64,000 nt of DNA from NCBI GenBank assembly GCA_040902305.1, contig JBBDXN010000145.1:9700-73699 (forward strand), read 5' to 3'. Positions 58,872 to 64,000 of this stretch are shown here, piece by piece. Under the pieces are notes generated by a model. It saw only the letters and a program-made list of their open reading frames with translations. It was not told the DNA's origin and searched no databases. The stretch comes from CAMLFJ01 sp040902305 (lineage in GTDB: Bacteria; Methylomirabilota; Methylomirabilia; Rokubacteriales; CSP1-6). The position numbers and the translations under genes are program-made. Position 1 is the first letter of the stretch. Each line of letters opens with the position of its first letter.

Positions 58872-60491
58872 TCAGGCTCGACCGTCGCGCAGCCGCCGGT
58901 AGCGACGGATCAGGGCGTTGGTGGAGCCGTCGTGCTGGAGCGCCGGCTCCTCGCGACTCTCGAGCTCCGGCGCGATCCGCCCGGCCAACGCCTTGCCCAG
59001 CTCCACGCCCCACTGGTCGAACGAGTTGACGCGCCAGATCGAGCCCTGCACGAACACCTTGTGTTCGTAGAGCGCGATCAGGCGGCCGAGCGTGGCCGGA
59101 GTGAGCTCGGCGGCCAGGATGGTATTGCTCGGGCGATTGCCCTCGAACGTCCGGTGCGGCACCTGGACGGCCGGCACCCCCTCGCGGGCCACCTCGGCCG
59201 CGGTCTTGCCGAAGGCGAGCGCCTCGCTCTGGGCGATCAGGTTGGCGGTGAGCAGATCCTGGTGACGGCCGAGGGGCGTGAGCGCCCGGCCGAAGCCGAT
59301 GAAGTCGCAGGGAATCAGGCGCGTGCCCTGATGCATGAGCTGGTAGTACGCGTGTTGGCCGTTGGTGCCCGGCGTGCCCCAGATGATCGGGCCGGTCTGG
59401 TAGGCCACGCGGCGGCCGTCCAGATCGACCGACTTGCCGTTCGACTCCATGTCGAGCTGCTGCAGGTAGAACGGCAGGCGGGCCAGGTAGTGGCTGTACG
59501 GCAGCACCGCGTGGCTCTCGGCTCCGAAGCCGTTCACGTACCAGATGCCGAGCAGGCCCAGCAGCACCGGCATGTTCCGCTCGAACGGCGCGGTGCGGAA
59601 GTGCTCGTCCATCTCGTGGAGCCCGGCCAACATGGCGCGGAAGTGCTCGGGGCCGACCGCGATCATCAGCGAGAGCCCGATGGCCGAGTCCACCGAGTAG
59701 CGGCCGCCCACCCAGTCCCAGAACTCGAACATGTTGGCGGGGTCGATGCCGAACGCGGCCACCTCGGCCGCGTTGGTGGACACCGCGACAAAGTGCCGCG
59801 CCACCGCCTGGCGGTCGCCGAGCGCGCGCAGGCACCAGTCGCGCGCCGCGTGGGCATTGGCCAGCGTCTCCTGGGTGGTGAAGGTCTTGGAGGAGACGAC
59901 GAAGAGCGTATCCCCGGCGTCCAGGTCCCGGATGGCCTCGACGAAGTCGGCGCCGTCCACGTTGGAGACGAACCGCAGCGTGAGGCGCCGGTCGCTGTAG
60001 TGGCGGAGGGCCTCGTAGGCCATGACCGGGCCCAGGTCCGAGCCGCCGATCCCGATATTGACCACGTTGCGGATGGGCCGCCCGGTGAAGCCGGTCCAGG
60101 CGCCGCTCCGGACGCGCGTCGAGAACGCCGCCATCCGGTCGAGCACCGCGTGCACGCCCGGCACCACGTCCTGACCGTCCACCAGGATCCGCCGGCCCCG
60201 GGGGGCGCGCAGCGCCACGTGGAGCGCGGCGCGCCGCTCGGTCACGTTGATCTTCTCGCCCGAGAACATGGCGTCGATGCGGGCGCGCAGCCCGGCGGCC
60301 TCCGCGAGCGCCCGCAGCCGGCGCAGCGTCTCGTCGGTGACGCGGTTCTTCGAGTAGTCGAGGCAGAGTCCCGCCGCGTCGAGGGCGAGCCGCTCGCCGC
60401 GCCCGGGGTCCTCCGCGAAGAGCGTGCGGAGATGGACGTCGCGCGTCTCGAGATGATGCGCCGCGAGGGCCGCCCAGGCCGCCTGGATCAC
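58872..60491 (-). CDS. pgi: Glucose-6-phosphate isomerase
   Basis: A 539-residue isomerase. NIGIGGSDLGPVMAYEALR holds the phosphate-binding GGSDLGP, VVSSKTFTTQETLANA, GRYSVDSAIGLSLMIAVGP, and EHKVFVQGSIWRVNSFDQWG the C-terminal signature. It converts glucose-6-P and fructose-6-P. GTG 60491 overlaps the gnd stop by 3 bp. The gnd-pgi-hexokinase order supports a sugar-phosphate operon. Confidence 0.97.
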   Translation of the reverse strand: MIQAAWAALAAHHLETRDVHLRTLFAEDPGRGERLALDAAGLCLDYSKNRVTDETLRRLRALAEAAGLRARIDAMFSGEKINVTERRAALHVALRAPRGRRILVDGQDVVPGVHAVLDRMAAFSTRVRSGAWTGFTGRPIRNVVNIGIGGSDLGPVMAYEALRHYSDRRLTLRFVSNVDGADFVEAIRDLDAGDTLFVVSSKTFTTQETLANAHAARDWCLRALGDRQAVARHFVAVSTNAAEVAAFGIDPANMFEFWDWVGGRYSVDSAIGLSLMIAVGPEHFRAMLAGLHEMDEHFRTAPFERNMPVLLGLLGIWYVNGFGAESHAVLPYSHYLARLPFYLQQLDMESNGKSVDLDGRRVAYQTGPIIWGTPGTNGQHAYYQLMHQGTRLIPCDFIGFGRALTPLGRHQDLLTANLIAQSEALAFGKTAAEVAREGVPAVQVPHRTFEGNRPSNTILAAELTPATLGRLIALYEHKVFVQGSIWRVNSFDQWGVELGKALAGRIAPELESREEPALQHDGSTNALIRRYRRLRDGRA

Positions 60492-61519
60492 GCGCGGCGA
60501 CCTTCCTCCGGGGGCTTCTCCTGGTGCCCGCCGAACTCGAAGCGCAGCGCGGAGAGCACCTTGCCCGCGAACTCGGCGTTGCCGCGGGAGCTGAACCGCT
60601 CGTAGAGCGCGGCAGCCAGCACCGGCACCGGCACGCCCTCGTCGATGGCGGCCGCGAGAGTCCAGCGGCCCTCCCCCGAGTCGGACACGCGGCCGGAGAA
60701 GCCGGCGAGGTCCCCGCTCTTGGTGAGCGCGCTCGCGGTGAGATCGAGAAGCCACGAGGCCACCACGCTCCCACGCCGCCACACCTCGGCGATGTCGCGC
60801 AGATCGAGGTCGTAGCGGTAGTGCTCCGGACTCCGCAGCGGCGAGGTCTCCGCGTCGGCGGCATGGATCGCCGCCCCCACGTTGGCGTGGCGCAGCACGT
60901 TGAGCCCCTCCGCGTAGGCCGCCATCAGCCCGTACTCGATGCCGTTGTGGACCATCTTCACGAAGTGGCCGGCCCCGTTGGGCCCGCAGTGGAGATAGCC
61001 CTGCTCGGCGGTGCCGCCGATCCGCTCGCGGCCCGACGTGCGGGGGATGGAGCCCCGGCCCGGCGCCAGCGCGGCGAAGATCGGATCGAGGCGCTTCACC
61101 ACCGCCGCCTCGCCGCCGATCATGAGACAGAAGCCGCGCTCGAGCCCCCACACCCCGCCGCTGGTCCCCACGTCCACGTAGTGGAGGCCGCGGGCGCCCA
61201 GCTCGCCGGCCCGGCGGATGTCGTCGTGATAGTGCGAGTTGCCGCCGTCAATGATCACGTCGTCGCCCTCGAGGAGCGGCCCCAGCGACTGCAGCGTCTG
61301 GTCCACCGCCGCCGCCGGCACCATCACCCAGACGGTGCGCGGCCGGGCGAGGGCCTGCGCGAAGGCCGCGAGCGACCCGGCGCCGGTGGCCCCCTCGCGC
61401 GCGAGCGCCTGCACCGCGTCCGCGTGGAGGTCGTAGACCACGCAGTCGTGGCCCGCCTTCCGCAGCCGCCGCACCATGTTGGCGCCCATGCGCCCCAGTC
61501 CGATCATGCCGAGCTGCAT
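60488..61519 (-). CDS. gnd: 6-phosphogluconate dehydrogenase, decarboxylating
   Basis: A 343-residue short (YqeC/GndA-type) form. LGMIGLGRMGANMVRRL is the NAD(P)-binding start, IIDGGNSHYHDDIRRA, DVGTSGGVWGLERGFCLMIGG and MVHNGIEYGLMAAYAEGLNVL are diagnostic. It makes ribulose-5-P and CO2 with a reduced coenzyme. ATG 61519 is the natural start; GTG 61522 is an alternative. Its start overlaps the hexokinase stop. Confidence 0.96.
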   Translation of the reverse strand: MQLGMIGLGRMGANMVRRLRKAGHDCVVYDLHADAVQALAREGATGAGSLAAFAQALARPRTVWVMVPAAAVDQTLQSLGPLLEGDDVIIDGGNSHYHDDIRRAGELGARGLHYVDVGTSGGVWGLERGFCLMIGGEAAVVKRLDPIFAALAPGRGSIPRTSGRERIGGTAEQGYLHCGPNGAGHFVKMVHNGIEYGLMAAYAEGLNVLRHANVGAAIHAADAETSPLRSPEHYRYDLDLRDIAEVWRRGSVVASWLLDLTASALTKSGDLAGFSGRVSDSGEGRWTLAAAIDEGVPVPVLAAALYERFSSRGNAEFAGKVLSALRFEFGGHQEKPPEEGRRA

Positions 61520-62876
61520 CACGCGCTCCTTTGCTCCGCCGCCACGGCCGCGATGACCGCCACGCCGGCGCTGGTCGAATCTTTCACGAAGACCATCTCG
61601 ATCCGGGCCGCCCGTTCCGCGCCGATCAGCTCGGCGAGCGTCTCGGCCACCAGTCCCTCGAAGCCCGGATATCCATCCCAGAGGCTTCCGTCCACCGCGA
61701 TGGTGCGCCGGTCCCCCAGCTCGGGGTCGAGGAAGCGCAGGGTGCCGAGCAGGCCCGTCGCGACCAGCCGGGCCGCGCGGCGCCCGATCGCGCGGGCGAG
61801 ACCGCGCAGCGCGCGCCGGTCGGCCTCGTCGCTCGCGACGCCCAGGTCGCGCAGCCGCACCGCGATGTCGGCGCCGTCGGGCGTCTCGTCCGCCGCGATG
61901 CCGGAGAGGTGCGCGCTGTCGAGGCCGAAGGGCGTGGCGAAGGCGGGCGCCGCGGCCCCGCGGAACGGCGCCGCGGCCCCGCTAAACATCGACGTGCCGC
62001 GGGCGAGGTCTTCCACGACGCGACGGAGGAGCTCGCCCAGGTACTGCCCCGACACCATCTTCTCGAAGCGCTGCGCGCCCGGATCGGGATCGGTCAGCGC
62101 CCGGTCGAGCGCGGCGTCGTAGGGCGTCTCGATCGCCACCACGCCGTCGAAGTTGCCCGATTCGAGATTGCGGATGCCCGCCGGCCCCAGATCCGCGGCG
62201 AGATTGGTCCCGGTCCCCAGGACGAGCCCGATTTCGGCCGGGGGCCCCCCCCCCTACCCCCCCCCCCCCCCNNNNNNNNNNAGGTCGCCAGCACGAGCGC
62301 GGCGACCGTGTCGTTGGCCACCGCGCGCACCCCGAGGCGGCCGAGGCCGCGCCGCTCGAGCGCGTCGTTCAGCAGCGCGGCCACGTCCTGGCCCTCGAGA
62401 CCCGTCAGGTTCCAGCCCTTGGTCAGCGGCAAGGCCAGCGCGCGATCCAGCCGCTCGATCCGGGCCGGATAGGAGTAGGCGAGGCCGAGCGGGTACTCCG
62501 CCGGCGGCTGCGCGTCGACGATCCGGCCGACCGCGGCCGCGAGGGCGTCGAAGACGCGCTCGGCCGGGCCCCGCTTCAGAGCCTCGGAGAAGGTGAACGC
62601 GTCCTCCGTCCCCGCGCGGACGGCCCCGTCACCGGCCAGCTCGACCAGGCTGGCGCGGCCCTTGGTCCCGCCCCAGTCCACCGCCACGACTCGCCCCCGC
62701 TCACGGCCCGACGGCTGCCGGGTGAAGGTCCGTAACATCCGGAGCGAGCTGGGCTCGCCGACCAGCCCGCGCGCCATCTGCCGGGTGAAATCGCGCGCGA
62801 TGGCGTCCAGGGCTGCCGCCGGCACCTCTACCGGGGCGGTCGCGCGAGCCACGGCGGCCTCGTCGGAAGTGGACAT
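61519..62876 (-). CDS. Hexokinase-family (eukaryotic-type) glucokinase, broken by assembly gap
   Basis: About 452 codons if the gap is small. The upstream part has VAVDWGGTKGRASLVEL (phosphate 1), LGLAYSYPARIERL and LPLTKGWNLTGLEGQ, a hexokinase-type substrate segment. After the gap it continues EIGLVLGTGTNLAADLGP and VAIETPYDAALDRALT, then FEKMVSGQYLGELLRRVV, and ends EQRSA. G/C-run and N bases at 62239-62281 put the two parts out of frame, so this is an assembly artefact rather than a real break. ATG 62876 is preferred because TATGAT lies 7 nt upstream; ATG 62885/62888 are possible. It begins the glucokinase-gnd-pgi operon. Confidence 0.8.
62239..62281. other. Homopolymer and N gap (assembly artefact)
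   Basis: A long run of C with one TA, then ten N (62272-62281). It interrupts the hexokinase-like gene. The sequence here is not reliable. Confidence 0.9.
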
Positions 62877-62883
62877 GGCCGAC

Positions 62884-62889
62884 ATCATA
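62884..62889 (-). promoter_or_regulatory. Putative -10 element of the hexokinase-gnd-pgi operon (leaderless)
   Basis: TATGAT on the minus strand ends 7 nt before ATG 62876. No Shine-Dalgarno and only a weak -35. Confidence 0.4.
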
Positions 62890-62911
62890 CTCCGGGGGTG
62901 GGAGTGCTATC

Positions 62912-64000
<1,089 letters not shown>

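Noticed and set aside
62239..62281. G/C homopolymer as a biological repeat
   Set aside because: It directly adjoins N bases and breaks a conserved gene, so it is an assembly artefact.

Overview
The window is about 70% G+C by eye and densely coded. It comes from a Gram-negative bacterium: there is a Pal lipoprotein, an outer-membrane barrel and a Tat translocase. A short N run beside a homopolymer artefact (62239-62281) suggests an assembled scaffold, probably metagenomic. The gene content (molybdenum hydroxylase, tungstate and molybdate uptake, fused SelD, amidohydrolase, LLM flavoenzymes) would fit an uncultivated soil or subsurface lineage such as Rokubacteria/Methylomirabilota. That placement is inference; no rRNA is present to test it.

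Layout. 1-7.6 kb (minus): an information-processing operon tmk-holB-ricT-metG, two membrane proteins, corC and tatD. 7.9-13.8 kb: a small unknown ORF, a GNAT enzyme, an MpaB-like oxygenase, two tandem selenoprotein genes (in-frame UGA, each with a SECIS-like hairpin), and a flavoenzyme cassette (FAD monooxygenase, LLM monooxygenase, FMN reductase). 13.9-18.1 kb: the large helicase Lhr, followed by a MITE-like repeat pair. 18.4-22.2 kb (minus): sulfite reductase with siroheme genes, preceded by a 23-codon leader peptide containing Cys-Cys-Cys and a terminator hairpin, which looks like a cysteine attenuator. 22.2-29.3 kb (minus): MscS, Pal, a TPR/LysM lipoprotein, a polysaccharide deacetylase, a class III cyclase, an AcuC-type deacetylase, MoaC and a YdcH-like protein. 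29.4-34.8 kb (minus): an interleaved tungstate/molybdate transporter set, tupA-tupB-modA-modB-modC-tupC. 34.9-42.3 kb (plus): a three-subunit molybdenum hydroxylase (medium subunit frameshifted), an aldehyde dehydrogenase and a fused NDH-SelD. 42.3-44.5 kb: an F420-type/DUF385 protein, a ModE-like regulator, a peroxiredoxin and a decayed TusA-DsrE locus. 44.5-50.9 kb: amidohydrolase, cyclophilin, BipA, a RAYT transposon with 29-bp inverted ends, a VOC protein and an unknown. 51-58.7 kb (minus): DEAD helicase, tatC, thiD, a barrel protein, rsmI, clpX, clpP, tig and tRNA-Leu. 58.9-62.9 kb (minus): hexokinase, gnd and pgi. The window ends inside ispG.

How the genes work together. Selenium (SelD), molybdenum and tungsten (Mod/Tup, MoaC, ModE-like) and sulfur assimilation (sulfite reductase, siroheme, possible sulfonate cassette) recur across the window and connect to the enzymes that use them: two selenoproteins and a Mo hydroxylase. 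At least six genes have a -10-like hexamer 6-8 nt before the start codon, which suggests leaderless transcription is common in this genome.
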